DNA from: Leidyana gryllorum EB-2025a
Lineage: Eukaryota; Apicomplexa
Length of the DNA: 64,000 nt
Direction: 5' to 3'
NCBI GenBank assembly: GCA_048772705.1
Contig: JBLWGC010000213.1
Span: 310,001-374,000, forward strand
Position 1 is the first letter of the stretch. Every line of letters starts with the position of its first letter. The notes beneath the pieces are model-generated. The model ran no database searches. It worked only from the letters and a program-made list of their open reading frames with translations, and had not been told where the DNA came from. Below, piece after piece: positions 10,456-22,183 of this stretch. Both the position numbers and the translations under genes were made by a program.

Positions 10456-11085
10456 TCCTGCGGTACGCTGAGTGATGTTGTAGAGAACCCGGATCGCGTC
10501 CAGTGGAGACCAAGCCCCAGTATGCGAGAGGGCAAGGCGTATTGACTCCCAATCGCTGAACAAGACTGGAGCACTCCCCAGCAAGCTGTTGAACAGGAGA
10601 TTGCTGGCGCCACCATGGAGCTCCCATGCCCAAACATAAGCCTCCAATTGGCAAGCATTCTTCCTTGCCGTACAATCCGTGTTCTAAACAATGACCGGCC
10701 CCCACGAGATGTTCAGCATACATCTGCAAATTCCAGAGTGGGAACATGTAGTTAGGATCTTGAAAGGGACCAAAGTCGTAACCAGTACCCAACCCCATGA
10801 GACTATCGCCTAATTGCCTGAACTTGTCAGGAGGCAACCCACGATATTTGACTTCAGGAACCACTTCTTCCTCCGGCACCTCCTCCTCTGGTTCAGGCGG
10901 AGGTGGGGGAGGGGGCGGCGGAGGTTTGGGTCTGGTCAAACCTAGGATACGCTCTGCGATGAGTTGGGCTTGATCTTTGGTTGATTTGATGTTGGCGAAA
11001 AGTTCCTCATCATCAATGTCGTAATCATACTGTTTGCAGAGATCACAGTTAATGGCAATTCGGAGTGTCTGCTTACATCGTCCAT
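10308..11085 (-). CDS. Unknown acidic/poly-Pro protein with a 9-nt first exon
   Basis: The modelled start is ATGGACGAT at 11085-11077, a 9-nt exon (MDD) sp liced over 47 nt to YDYDIDDEELF. Then comes a helical stretch, a run of Pro followed by acidic residues (EEEVPEEE), and a globular part (KFRQLGDSLMGL...). A 46-nt intron near 10650-10700 restores the frame LEAYVWAWELHGG, and a last 55-nt intron (10340-10394) leads to a short final exon ending HN at 10308. About 230 aa, unrecognised. Alternative start: an upstream ATG with a hydrophobic leader in the unspliced frame. The C-terminal exons lie opposite SRP14 exons 2 and 3. Confidence 0.55.
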
Positions 11086-11140
11086 GCCGGTAGAGCTGGT
11101 GGGAGCTGAGTACACACACAATGCACACAAGACGCACACA

Positions 11141-12445
11141 TCAAGAACTGGCACTAGCAGACGGCTGCGAGGTGGATTCCCGCGGCCGCGATGACGTTCC
11201 TTCGATGAAATCATCGAGGGGATCAAGATCCTCCAATTGATCTCTGTATACTTGACGTGCCCGTCCAATGACATCCTCATAGGCCGCCACATCCAATTCT
11301 TTGAAGGTTTTGACTTGCTTATAGGCGTCAAACACCATGTAGTCGAGGTTGGACTGAGCGGTGGAGACCAATTTATCAGAACCCATGTCTGTCGACTTAC
11401 CCCAAGATCGTATTTGACATGATGTTTCTTATCCACATTCGCTGCTCTAGCAAGCTTCTGCCATTGGTGAAACCGTAAGATCTATAGACAGAGTGCAACT
11501 GACGGGTATTCGTACGTCACCTACTCGTTCGTGATCGGCAATTCGTCTCTCCAAAGCGATATCGGCGACATAGTCGTGTTTCCGCCCAACCATCTAGAGT
11601 TAATGGGCACTAAAATTGCCCTCTGGACACGATTGTATCTCACCTCATCAAAAGTGTTTTGTTCATCCTCCAAACCTGCGTAGTTTGAAACCCAATCGGA
11701 TTCACATTGTTATTGGTCTTACGCTGCTGTGCCTCGGCGAATTCGCGCTCCATTTTCTCAACCTCGGCAACGAGGCCAGTATTGAGAAGCTCGGCAGCAT
11801 CGCCTTCTATTTGCAGGTTTTTGCTTTTGTTGAGGATGTCTCTAAGTTTGAGTTCGGCGCTGTCAATGATGCTCTGGTGCGTTTGTTTTGCTTTGCCGTT
11901 TGAGGCTAAATGCCATTCAAGCTGAAAGGTGGCTGTTGGCTATATGTTGTCGCTACCTACCAGCTCTTTCTCGCTCTGCAGAGTATCAGCTTTTTGTTTG
12001 AGGGTGACAGATTCCAGTTGGGCCTGCCGTGCTTCTTTGGCTATCCGTTGGCAGAGTTCATGAGTTTCTATGGACACAAGGAGTTTCTTGGCTCTGGGTT
12101 CTTTTTCTCTAATATGAGGTACTTTGTCGAAGAAAAGGGGGAGACGTTCACCACCTAAAGCGTATCGTGGTCGCATAGGGAGCTGCGTGAGACACTGAAT
12201 ACAATACCTTCCAAATACTGCCAGTTCAAGAGCTCTGGCCTCTCGTGCAAGTTGATCTCAGACGGAGCAGTTAAGTCACTGGCCTCTGCGGGGTCGAATC
12301 CGAGTCCGCGAGGGGCAGCACTGGATCGCTGACTGGAACCAGACTGCTTTGAAGGCTGATCGGCGGAACTAGATGCACTGTTAGTCTCATTGGGTCCACT
12401 GGACCCGGACGATTTTGATTGTGATCCTGGCTTTCGAGGCGGCAT
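11141..12445 (-). CDS. Coiled-coil protein, many short introns
   Basis: Seven or so exons read from ATG at 12445 to TGA at 11141 (about 370 aa). Introns of 37-53 nt were placed by phase: for example CAGC|GTAAGA...CGCAG restores LEDEQNTFDE, and GGG|GTAAGT...GCTCAG restores SNLDYMVFDAY. A Ser-rich basic N-terminus (PPRKPGSQSKSS) precedes a long coiled coil and a C-terminal acidic segment (QLEDLDPLDDFIEG). It may be a structural or cytoskeletal protein, but I recognise no family. The divergent ZPR1 gene starts 76 bp away. Confidence 0.6.
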
Positions 12446-12521
12446 AGTGTTCAAGGTCTAGAAGTAAGGTTCTGGACCCTTACCCCACAACATGCATGTG
12501 GCATAAAAATTTCTTGTAAAA

Positions 12522-14085
12522 ATGGCTATGGAGGTAGCAGGGGACAATGAAGTCCCCGTGACGGTCATCGAGTCGCTCTGTACCCAATGTCACGAGAACG
12601 GCGAGACTCGAATGATGCTTACGCGGGTCCCTTTCTTCAGAGGTGAGTAGGGTCGGCCGGCGGCTTGATATTTTCCATTCCTCACTCACAGACCTGGTTG
12701 TTGCATCTTTCGAGTGCCCGCACTGCGGATACCGCAATAATGACTTGCAGCTCGCCTCCGAGATTCAACCCAAGGGAGGTCGCATCACATTGACAGTAGC
12801 CCAGCCTGCCGATTTAGATCGACAAGTGATCAAGTCGCAATTCGCATCGGTCATGTTGCCTGCTCTGGATTTCGAAATCCCGCCGCAGACTCAAAGTGGC
12901 GTAGCTTCGACTGTAGAGGGTATCATTTCCAAAGCGGCAGAGAATTTGCAGCAGGATCAGCCTGTTCGATTCCACATGGCACCTGATGTGGCCCAGAAGA
13001 TTCAGGGCATTATCGACAAACTAAAGTCGCTTCTAGACCGGAACAATGAACACTGGGAGTCTTTCACTTTTGTGGTCGACGACCCGTCGGGTAATTCGTT
13101 CATTGAGAATCCCACAGCCCCAGCCCAGGACCCCTGTTTGAACACTAAACTGTATGAACGGACAAAGGAGCAACTTCATGCGATGGGCTACTGGGAAGAG
13201 CAAGCAGAGGAAGACAACAAGGCAGGCGCTGACCTCCCTGAAAATCTCAAGAGCTCTCACTGGAACTTAGCCGCCCCCTTGGAGGACAATGAAGCTGACG
13301 TCGAGGGTAAAGTGTGCATCCCGATGGAGTGCCCCCACTGTGGAAAGATCGGGCAACAGAATATGTGTCAGATTGACATCCCAGGCTTCCGTGAATGCAT
13401 CGTCATGGCATTTGTCTGCGATTCCTGTGGATCTAAATCTAACGAGGTCAAGGCCGGGGGGGCCATAGGGAACAAAGCCAAGAAATGGACCTTGAACGCC
13501 ACCAGTCCAGAAGATCTAAGTCGGGATGTTCTCAAAAGTGACATGGCGGGAATAGAGTTGCCAGCTCTTGAATTGAAGTTGGAGCACGGGAGCCTTGGCG
13601 GCCTTTTCACAACAGTCGAGGGTCTTCTCACCAAAATTGCTGACGAACTTCAAGACAAGTTCCCGTTTGTCGGTGACTCAGCCCTTCCCGAACGTCGAGC
13701 TAAAATCGAGTCGCTCGTAAGCGAACTGCGAAAGGTGAGTAACCTCAGTTTATGGCTACGACGCAAATAATGACAATGTCACAGATGGCCGCCGGACAAA
13801 CCCTACCATTTACTCTGATCATTGATGATCCAGCGGATCATAGTCACATTGGCAGACGGGGTGCAGAGATTCTTTTCCTCACAAAGGGGAAGGAGCTCTC
13901 CAAAGAACAGGAGAAAGCACTTCTCAATGACTCTTCCTTCAATCCCGATACCACTTTGGTAAGATTCCTATCTCCATCAAATTCTGGGCACATCATACAC
14001 ACTCCAGGAGGTGGAAACCTATCCACGCACTGAGGAGCAGAATGACATGCTAGGCATCAACGACATGAAGGTCGATGACTATTAG
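12522..14085 (+). CDS. ZPR1: Zinc finger protein ZPR1
   Basis: Four exons (12522-~12641 first) give about 460 aa, the normal length. Two ZPR1 modules are present, each with a C4 zinc finger: CTQCHENGETRMML...FECPHCGYRNN, and MECPHCGKIGQQNM...FVCDSCGSKSNEV. Each is followed by the double-psi-like beta barrel/helical hairpin (IKSQFASVMLPALDFEIP; LKSDMAGIELPALELKLE). ZPR1 binds eEF1A and acts as its folding chaperone in eukaryotes. The last exon ends MKVDDY. Start at MAMEVAG; the second ATG at 12528 is possible. Confidence 0.93.
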
Positions 14086-14105
14086 AGCCAGCCCATCACA
14101 TAATT

Positions 14106-15078
14106 TCATTTTCCGTCTGGATTCTCCGTCAGTTCGGCCTTGAATTGCTCCATGGTATATATGTGGGCATTCGCAATTTTGTTGACCCGTGCGTTGCCTG
14201 GCATTCCCGGAACATCGCTCTTGATTCGTCCCGGGCCCCGTCTGCGAGGCTTACGCTTGCTGCAAGACAACGGCAATGGAAATTGTGTTCGCACACACAG
14301 AAACAACCAACCTTTCAAGCTGACTCAATTGGTTCTTGACCTTCATATCATCCAGAATGGCTTCCATGGCCGGGAGGGTTACCTGCACGACAGTGGCATT
14401 CGAGAACAACAGTCTCCACCACCGTACCGATGCCCAGAGTTCTTTGAGATCTTCATCTAAGGCGTAGGTGGCGTCATCGCCTTCCACCTCTGGATCCTCA
14501 GAGTCGGGTCGTGCTTTGTTGTACACGATCAGCCCTTTCAAGACGGCGCAATTGTCACATTTCTTGGACCGAGGTTCATACAGATCACAGAAGAAGCCGC
14601 TTTCAGTTGTGAAGTTTTTGCACCGCACTTGTTTTACGGCCCGAATGGCCCGTATCTGCTTAGTCTCCAAAAGCTGTTGGATCCAATCGGCCATTAATGG
14701 ATTGTGGTCCAACAACTCTTGTGACACATCCAATCCATCTGGTTCTTTTCGAATACCCATCAGAAGAGTTTCTTTACTGGTGAAATCGGCATAGGGCGAT
14801 TTGAAACTCCATCGACGAGTTCTCTGGTCATACTCCAATCGCGAGTTGCCCCTCAGGATGGACACAAAGGCAGAATCAGCGAACAAAGCGACATAATACT
14901 CAATCCCGTGGTTTCGACTGGCACAGGCGTGCATCATCGCAGTCTGCAAATCAGTTGTGGTCAGCGGTCTTCCGCTCTGCTTGAGGACCTCTTGGCATTT
15001 CAGGAGCAGGTACCCCATGGACTGCCCCTGGAGCAAACGCTCCGAGACCACTGGTGGAGCTCGTTGGCCAACTTGCAT
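14106..15078 (-). CDS. General transcription factor IIE subunit beta
   Basis: Two exons split by one 5' GTTGGT...TTGCAG intron near 14265-14320 and about 305 aa. Tandem winged-helix folds can be followed: GYLLLKCQEVLKQSGRPLT with the RRWSFKSPYADFTSKE wing, then LLMADWIQQLLETKQIRAIR. A DEDLKELWASVRW segment aligns with the conserved LW-SV element of TFIIE-beta, and the C-terminus is highly basic (KRKPRRRGPGR) as in the family. TFIIE recruits TFIIH to RNA polymerase II. The gene ends 20 bp from the ZPR1 stop (tail to tail) and its start is 74 bp from the next divergent gene. Confidence 0.85.
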
Positions 15079-15152
15079 CTTGCAAATTTTGCCAGCACCT
15101 TGGTTGCACGTTGCATGTCCGAGTTATTCTTTGGTGTTCAAAAGTGAGTTAG

Positions 15153-16414
15153 ATGCCTGTTGATCATAGTCAATGCACACAGCGGTACCCTATCATGGCT
15201 GCACATCCCGGCTGTCATCATGCTGGGGGCTCTCGACTTTGTTTTAGCCTACTACCTGGAGCGGGCCATCCTTCCTGTCATCATTACCCTAGTGTGCGAC
15301 CCACGCCGTGCGCAAATATGTCACAGTGTGCTCCTGTGACGACGAGTGCGCAGTCTGGACCGAATTGCTCTCACTCGTTCCAGTGCACCCAGTCGTCGAT
15401 TCACTATCCCCAGTCGTCGATGGCTCCACCACAGTGTTACCCGCCTCCTCAAGTGCCCCAAGCACAACCCTGGGGTTGTCACTCTCAAGCGCAGAACGCT
15501 CCAGTTGCCTCCTGGGGCGGCTATTGTCAACCAAACACAGCAACAGCAGTAGCGCTCCATCAGCCACCGACCGTTCCACCTGCCTGTCCCTACACCAACA
15601 TGACAGCTGGGAGAATTCAGGCGCGGCAGAACATCCCCATTCCCTCTCAGTGGCGAGTGGCAGCCCGCGTACCTTTGGGTCCTTCAGAGTCGAGTAGTTC
15701 AGAAGAAGAGGACGAGTCAGAAACCAGTTGGACGAGATCGTCAACCGAGTCGTCCACCGCCTCCGAGCCTCCTTTCAGAGAGACTAATGTACCGGGCCCC
15801 ACCACCGAGAGTACCGGTGGAGTCCCGAGTCCCGTAGGTTCGAGACCTCCAACCCCGACTCTCAGATCGTCGAGGCGCGCTATGACTTATGCGGGGGGCT
15901 GGAGATCGCCGGGTATGTCATCTGTTGTGTCGAGCGGCCGGCGGGCACCTCCGATGCAAAGTCGCATGGCGTCTCCCCAGGAGGCGGCGGCGGCGGCCGA
16001 GACAGCTCCGACAGCGCATCAGCGCAAGACAGTGCAGCTTGAGAAAGAGCCTCGCGGCATCAGCGAAAAGAAGCGCAAGTTGCGGCTGCAGCAAAAGAAG
16101 CCTCCAGCTGAACCGTTGATTGTCAAAACATATCAACGGAGACTGAAGAGGCTCGAATCTGAAGACGAAGCTCCCCGGCGCAATGCTTACCGCATGATGC
16201 AGCGAGAGCTCCTCCTCAGTCGACCATACTATCACCACGAGTTGCCCACCATCAACTCACTGATCGAATGCGCGGTACCGGAGATGTTTGTACCCCCGTG
16301 TCTCTCCACGACTCCACGGTAAGCGAAAGAGTTTCCTCCTATTTTCGATCGATATCCAATTTTAGGTATCATATTGTGCGTCCCACGAGCGACCAGCCGA
16401 TTCCGATGTCCTAA
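15153..16414 (+). CDS. Low-complexity Cys/Pro/Ser protein, unknown
   Basis: Exons 15153-16318 and 16366-16414 give about 404 aa. The N-terminal 150 residues are rich in Cys, His, Pro and Gln (HPGCHHAGG, QCYPPPQVPQ) without a regular finger spacing. An acidic Ser/Glu stretch follows (SESSSSEEEDESE). Then comes a basic coiled segment (EKKRKLRLQQKKPP) and a short conserved-looking C-terminal block with YHHELPTINSLIECAVPEMF. No enzyme motif. A nuclear location is possible from the basic stretch but is unproven. It sits between TFIIE-beta (divergent) and Maf (9 nt downstream, same strand). Confidence 0.65.
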
Positions 16415-16422
16415 AAAAGGCA

Positions 16423-17078
16423 ATGGCAACGAAAGTTGTGTTGGGATCCAAGTCGTCGGGTCGCAAGAGCCTGCTGGAGGAAAATGGGTTTGATGTGGTT
16501 TGCTGCTTACCGAGCGACATTGACGAGTCTCAGATAACGGCAGACAATCTCTCGGAACTTGTCACCAAAATCACTGAAGCAAAGACAAACCGCGTATTGG
16601 AGACCCTAAAAGAGAATCCAGTCGATGCCGATGTGTTGGTCTGCGGCGACATAGTGTGCTACAACAAGGCTGGAGATGCGCTGGGGAAACCCAAATCTCG
16701 AGAGGAGGCCATTGAGTGGTATGAAGACTATAGCAAAAACCGGCTATCCGGCACAGTACAGTGTTTGGAGGTGGTCAATCTGCGGACCGGCTGTCGGGTA
16801 CGTTGAGGGTCGAACTTGTGGTCTCACAACTATTGTCTCCTCCCTTCCTTTTGCAGAAATCCGGCCAAGATATCACAAAGATCCATTTCGCCAAGGATCT
16901 CGATCGCTCCAAATACGATGATTTTCTCGACAATACACCCGCCATGCGAGCTGCCGGAGCGATGCTCATCGAGCATCCCTTTTTCGTGGAAGCTACTGGA
17001 GAGATCGAAGGAGATACTGATAGTATAATCGGTCTGTCTATGCGACTTTTCAGAGAACTGCTAAGCGCGGTGCAATGA
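16423..17078 (+). CDS. Maf/HAM1-like nucleotide pyrophosphatase
   Basis: Exons 16423-16797 and 16857-17078 give 198 aa, the normal Maf size. The N-terminus LGSKSSGRKSLLEENGF is the Maf signature (LASxSPRRxxLL). DVLVCGDIVCYN holds the conserved acidic residue and GKPKSREEAIEWYEDYS matches the KP-s-xeeA--mL--lsG block. Family knowledge: Maf proteins hydrolyse non-canonical or modified nucleoside triphosphates to prevent misincorporation. Cytosolic by the absence of targeting signals. The preceding stop is 8 nt upstream, so the two plus-strand genes are nearly contiguous. Confidence 0.88.
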
Positions 17079-17253
17079 ACAATACAATGGGGGAATGGTT
17101 TTTGCCAAAGGGGAGGGGGGATGACCTCAAACCGGCCCACACACTCACCAACGTGGAACGCATGCGTCTCTGGTCGCGAGCAAAGGCTGACTGACCATTG
17201 ATTGGTTGTTGAGTACACTACACTTCGCAGTTCGCCCTCCGCCCTTAACCCGC

Positions 17254-18398
17254 TCAACACATCATGTAGGCCTCTCTGCATTGCCAGTTGACGGGTGGGG
17301 TTCCCTTCTTGAAGCGCACCGCGCCTAAAGATCCTTCCCGGTCGAATTGGCTGTCGAAGCCCGGTATCTCCTTAACATAGGTGCCAAGCTGGGGGACGTC
17401 AGCATTGAGCTGTTGAACATTCGTGTTGACATCGAGCAGGAGGAGCTTCTCGACGCCGTAAATTTGTGCCGCGATCCGTGCAGCCCCGATGAGAGCTTCG
17501 GCAGCAGATCTGTTGCCGTTTGTTCGGATCCGAGACACATATAACGGTTTCTTGACAATGTAATGGTGCCACAGAATGAACGCAGGGCACTCGGAGTCGG
17601 GTGTCTCAATCATAGCCCCACAGAAGGGGGTGGGATGTTCACCCGGTCGCATGAGAAGAGACTGCGCAGCCACATAATGATATGCCTCCGGATCGACCAC
17701 CATAGTCCCCTCCGGTGCGTTTTCCATCTCGTTGATGAGTGCGTTGCGATCGCGGCGCAGAATATCATCCAATACTTCGCCTGGATCGAACGATTGGTGA
17801 TCGTCCGAAATGCGGCCCTGAGGAATCAATGTTAGATTATTCGCCTTGGCGAATGCAATCAAATCTGTGCATTCCTGGTTGGGGAGGAACTCCGTAGAGA
17901 TGTTAGGCACCAGCTGGAAACCTATCCGAGAATAGTAATCCCCAACGGCCGACAACAGAAAGGCCACTCCACAGTCATCAGCATCATCGATGAGAGGTTC
18001 CAAATCCTTAATCATTTTAGTTCCGATTCCTTTCCCGTGCAGCTGGCTGTCCACTGAAACGCCGACGACTGCTGTAACGAACTGGAAGCAAACAGAACAG
18101 ATTGACACTTCAGTTGCCGAACAAAGCTGCTTACGGTGTCTTCGACCTTCTTTCGGCCGTCCTCGGCAGCTCTGGTGACCAAAGCTCTTCGTCGCATCAG
18201 AGAACAACTGGCCACGACGTCGGCGTGGTCAGCTGGCTGATTGTCCTCGTGGTAGGCGAATACTTTCCATTGTCCGATAACACGGGCACAGCACTGAAAC
18301 TTGACAAAATCCTCCTTGGGCACACCCACTCCCCAGAAAACCGATTGGAAGCCACAGATAGTCGGCAGCTGGTCGTCGGTCGCTAGTGACAATGGCAT
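17254..18398 (-). CDS. GNAT-fold N-acetyltransferase (LYC1-like?)
   Basis: Two exons, one intron (GTAAGC...TTCCAG) near 18085-18135, about 360 aa. The acetyl-CoA binding motif A is clear: VGVSVDSQLHGKGIGTKMI (Q/R-x-x-G-x-G/A), followed by AFLLSAVGDYYSRIGF. The C-terminal half (FILWHHYIV...IYGVEKLLLLDV) looks like a second, degenerate GNAT-like half. The overall length and arrangement recall fungal LYC1-type lysine acetyltransferases, but the substrate is uncertain. No targeting signal. It is followed on the same strand by the 18433-20177 gene, only 34 nt away. Confidence 0.75.
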
Positions 18399-18432
18399 GG
18401 AGGAAAAAAAGTGTTTATTGAAGACCTGTCTT

Positions 18433-20177
18433 CTAAGAGGCGTGGCTGGCCCCATCTTGCTCATCCGCATGCTCCCTGATGGATCCCAGAGGGGGCACTC
18501 TATGTGGTCGACGACCTCCCGAGTTGCGGGGAACGGGTATGTTGATCTCGGGCCGATCAGTGGTGCCACCACCGTTCGCAAGCATCTTGGTTCGGATAAT
18601 GCTGACTACCTCAGATGTGGTTTTCGCCGTTGGACGATGCAGCCCATTAGCATTCATCTGCCTCCCCACCGTTGGCGCGTCCAAAACTTGAACAGCAAAC
18701 TCCGTGATCCCCAGATCGCGGATAAGTCTGCAAAATGGTTGCGTAAGTGGGTCAAAGTGGGTCAGTGGGGGGGGGTAACCGTGTGTGTCAAAGTGTGTGT
18801 GCCAAAGTGTGTGTGTGTGTGTGAATCAGGCGTAAGATCCGCACCACATTACAGAGAGTCAGGGACAACTTACGCATCTTCTGGGAGGGCTTCACGGCTC
18901 CAGTCGGGTCGTTTGATACGTCTCTGGCCGTCGGTGGCGCGTATGCCGAGGGGCGACGGCATTGTCGGGGCAACATCGGTCACAGCGGGGTAGAGTTCCC
19001 ACAGACAGGAAAGGAAGAGGGCGAGATTAGCATCGCCATTCTTTAGATACGCCCGGCTATTCAAGACGTCTCGCAAGCCTTGTATGGTGGAAGCCACAGT
19101 CTCGTCTCGAGACACCCGGAAGTCGAAGCGGCAACGGGGCGCTGAGACGGCCGCGGCCGAGGAGACAGGCGGCAAGAATGCCGAGAGGCTCGTTACCGAA
19201 TTGCTGGTGGTCGGAGCCGACGTCATAGGCATAATCTCATCAACGTAATACGGGGGGAAGTAGACACTCAGGACGAAACCGTCGCCCATTAGGGGTGGAC
19301 GCGCTGCACTGGAGAGATTGGGATCGCCGAGATTGTTGCGGTCGTTGCCCGACTCCGCTTCGTCATCGCCCCAGTTCTCCGCTTCTTCCATCGGAATTTC
19401 AGAGAAGTCTGAGTTCTCGGTGGAGGAGATGCGGAGTTGTTGGCCGGAGCGGAAAGACTGATCGAAGGGATCGTCATCAGCGGGTGTCTCGGGAGACCAC
19501 ATCTCCCTGCGTCCTCTGTGCATGTCGACATTACGAGCCGTTTCGGGCGGAGGGCCCTCGTTTTCACGAGGATCGCTTGTAGAGGCAAAGAGAGACGTGA
19601 GCTTACTCGGGCCCCGAGACTGCAGGAAGGGTTCGGGCATCTCACCTGCCGCGGTTTCTTGGGGGGGTTCCACTCTGGCGGTTGGAAGTTTGCGCGAGCG
19701 GATTCGACAGGCTTCGTCAGTCAGCAAGTGGGCTCGAGTTATGAGGCCTCGCACCGGTTTATGGAGAATGACTTTGAGTTCGGGTTCTTCCGGGTCAAAG
19801 CGATCGCCCGGCCAGGATCGTCGTCTGGGGAGGCGCCGCGGGAAGGCCATTTGTGGATAGGAGGGTCGTCGTCCAATGGGTGCGGGTTTGGGGTTGATCA
19901 CTACTGCATCTGGCGACTCTTCGATCTCTTTGATGAGGGCCTGGATGTCGGGAGAACTCATAAGAGCATCATAGGTCAACGTTCGCTCGAAAGACTCGAA
20001 TAGGTTAGCCACAAACTCCAGCTCTCCCCGCAGATCTCGCGTCCGTTGCATATATGCCTCGTCATCCGGCACATCTGCCCAGAGTTTAGTGGGCAAAGAC
20101 GTCAGGGGTCCCAGGGGAGCAGCATCCGCTGGGGGCAGGATCGACAATCTGGGGAATAAGGCGCCAAAAAAGGGCAT
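18433..20177 (-). CDS. Large unknown protein, mostly disordered
   Basis: Two exons separated by an unusually long intron of about 150 nt that carries a GT microsatellite (18779-18826). About 530 aa. The N-terminus (MPFFGALFPRL...) is helical, the centre is rich in Pro, Glu and Ser, and a C-terminal folded-looking part includes LNSRAYLKNGDANLALFLSCLW and TSEVVSIIRTKMLANG. No motif recognised. The ATG at 20177 is 37 bp from the divergent bestrophin start. Coding status is supported by a single long ORF (437 codons) that splices in phase into the final exon. Confidence 0.65.
18779..18826 (+). repeat. GT-rich microsatellite in an intron
   Basis: An interrupted (GT)n tract, preceded by a run of G. 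It lies inside the only long intron of the 18433-20177 gene and probably explains that intron's size. Confidence 0.85.
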
Positions 20178-20214
20178 CAGCAAACATTGGTGCTAATCTG
20201 CACCCTATAGCAGG
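20178..20214. promoter_or_regulatory. 37-bp divergent gap upstream of bestrophin
   Basis: Shared upstream region of the genes starting at 20177 (minus) and 20215 (plus). It contains CACCCTATAGCAGG, with a weak TATA-like core, but is too short for two independent conventional promoters. Confidence 0.4.
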
Positions 20215-21858
20215 ATGTCTGTCTACTACAGAATGCGTCGTTGGTATGACCACTGGCTGGTCTTACTACGATTTCACGGGTCGGTCGTACCGCGCGCCTT
20301 CCTCTCATTGACATGCGCGACTACCCTCAATTACATCTACCACACACAACTCATAGATTGGTCACTAGAAGCCACTGACAAGTTACGCAATCCTGTGGGC
20401 TTCAACTTCTTCATGCAGACAGCCTCTTTCATTCTGGCATTCACAACGGGAATCTGCTACAACAGGTTTTGGGAGGCTTTGGGACATTTGTACACCATGT
20501 CGAGTTGCGCATTCTCACTCGCGAGTATGGTGGTTGCCACCACCCACTCGAAAAGTGCCGCCACCGCCGGTCAGCAACTCAAACTATGGAGGGTCGACAT
20601 GCTGCACAACATCTCTCTTCTTCATGCCGTCTCTATCCAAAGTCTCTTCACCGAACACGTGCGAGCCCCGCTCGATGTCTTGGGAGCTATGAGCGAGTCC
20701 GAGGCGGCTGACTTGGCATCGGTATTTGACCAAACTTCTCTCGTCGGCCACTGGGTCCACTGTGGAATCAGTTACCTCAGCCACGATGACATCAATATCA
20801 GCACGGCAATTATGTCTCAAATGTTCAGCATCATGAACACCTTTCATGTTGCCTACGGCAACGCCATCAAAGTCAGCCGAGTACCCCTCCCACTCAGCTT
20901 CCAACAGACACTCGCCTGGGCAGATCTCATAGTCATTGTCTTCACTCCCTTGTGTATCGCGGCTTTCACCCCCGATCTTTTCCTCAGTATGGGGTTGACT
21001 GTGGTCACCACACTCATCTACCACGGAGCCTTCCTGGCCGATCTCAGCATGCAGCAACCATTCGGTGATAAGACCACCGATCTGCCCCTCGTAGCTGTAC
21101 ACAGATCCTTCACAGCGCGCATCCTCTCCATTCTGACCCCCGAATTGGCAGGGGGACTCGCCGCTCACACTACAGAGACACTCAAAACTCCAGGCTACGG
21201 TGAAAGACTGCGCGCTATGAGCATCCCAGAGAACTTTGTCGCCCGCAGCAGCATCGACTTCCCAAAGAAACTGCGCTCGGATCCGATCGACCGTATTTCT
21301 GACATACCCACCTACGGGGATGCGGGCGGTCCACGTGTCTCGGCCACTCTCAACTTGTTGAGGGCCACTCTCCAGGGAGAGAGCTTCCCACCGGAGCTGA
21401 CTCGAGCGAGCTCACGACGCACCTCGATGCTCAGGAAGCCGTTTGTTGCCGATCTACCCGTCCCGAAACCCGAAGGCTTATTCTACGAAGGGAAGCTGCT
21501 TTCCAAAGAAGTACTCATTCCCGAAGATCAGATGGCTAGGAACAAAGAGCCACCCCGACTGGCAAAGGCAGGGAAAGAAAAAGTTGTACCCGAGCTCGGC
21601 CCACAAAGCTCCATTCTCACTGTCACCGGATCACCTCGCCAGTCACCACGATTACACCACAGATCCAGCAAAGAGACGCGACCACCCATCTCACTCTCTA
21701 TGACCAATCGACCCGCTGGTACTTTCGAGCGACCACCAACTCCCCGTACCGCTGCCGCCAGACCCAGCGCGACCTTCGATCGCACTCTCACTCCACGAAT
21801 AGAGCTTCAACGCAGTTCCGACGCACCCAATCGTTCGCCGCCTGCGCCAAATTCGTAA
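20215..21858 (+). CDS. Bestrophin-family anion channel
   Basis: A single exon of 547 aa. The N-terminal 300 residues show the bestrophin/RFP-TM layout: a basic start (YYRMRRWYDHWLVLLRFHGS), a membrane pair, the FILAFTTGICYNRFWEA segment corresponding to the conserved F-R-x-x-x-x-YxRWWE region, and later helices near 20900-21050. The strict bestrophin RFP motif is not seen. The C-terminal 200 residues are Pro/Ser/Arg-rich and probably cytosolic. Family knowledge: calcium- or volume-gated chloride/bicarbonate channels. With two carbonic anhydrases nearby, bicarbonate handling is a tempting but unproven theme. Confidence 0.8.
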   Translation: MSVYYRMRRWYDHWLVLLRFHGSVVPRAFLSLTCATTLNYIYHTQLIDWSLEATDKLRNPVGFNFFMQTASFILAFTTGICYNRFWEALGHLYTMSSCAFSLASMVVATTHSKSAATAGQQLKLWRVDMLHNISLLHAVSIQSLFTEHVRAPLDVLGAMSESEAADLASVFDQTSLVGHWVHCGISYLSHDDINISTAIMSQMFSIMNTFHVAYGNAIKVSRVPLPLSFQQTLAWADLIVIVFTPLCIAAFTPDLFLSMGLTVVTTLIYHGAFLADLSMQQPFGDKTTDLPLVAVHRSFTARILSILTPELAGGLAAHTTETLKTPGYGERLRAMSIPENFVARSSIDFPKKLRSDPIDRISDIPTYGDAGGPRVSATLNLLRATLQGESFPPELTRASSRRTSMLRKPFVADLPVPKPEGLFYEGKLLSKEVLIPEDQMARNKEPPRLAKAGKEKVVPELGPQSSILTVTGSPRQSPRLHHRSSKETRPPISLSMTNRPAGTFERPPTPRTAAARPSATFDRTLTPRIELQRSSDAPNRSPPAPNS

Positions 21859-22089
21859 TTGGACGGGAGAAAAACCAACTGCGACGACGCTCCATTCCCA
21901 ACTCGCCGCCTTGGCGTCAATGGACCCGCCGGCCTTCTGACGGATACGAGAGCAGTGACACTTACCTCTCGGCTTATCAGCTGAAGAACCGACTCGGGCA
22001 TTCTTGACAAAACAAAGATATCCAGGGCTGTCACCACTCAGCAGTCCCGGGCCTTGACTGCTCCTCCGCATGTCGCATAGAGACCCGAG

Positions 22090-22183
22090 ACGCTGTCATC
22101 CTCGTGGTTTGAGTTGGTTGCAGAGTATTTCTGCTGAGACAGTGCGGTGGACTGAAGAACAGATCCCTTGAAGCACAGTCGCT
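22090..22183 (-). repeat. 94-bp perfect direct repeat, copy A
   Basis: Identical base for base to 24751-24844. Upstream similarity continues in patches to about 22028 (shared CTGTCACCACTCAGCAGTC), but downstream of 22183 the copies diverge at once. Read on the minus strand, the block begins right after an AG (CTCAG|CGACTG) and both copies stay open to a shared TGA, so it could be a duplicated terminal exon or a repeat family member. Confidence 0.9.
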
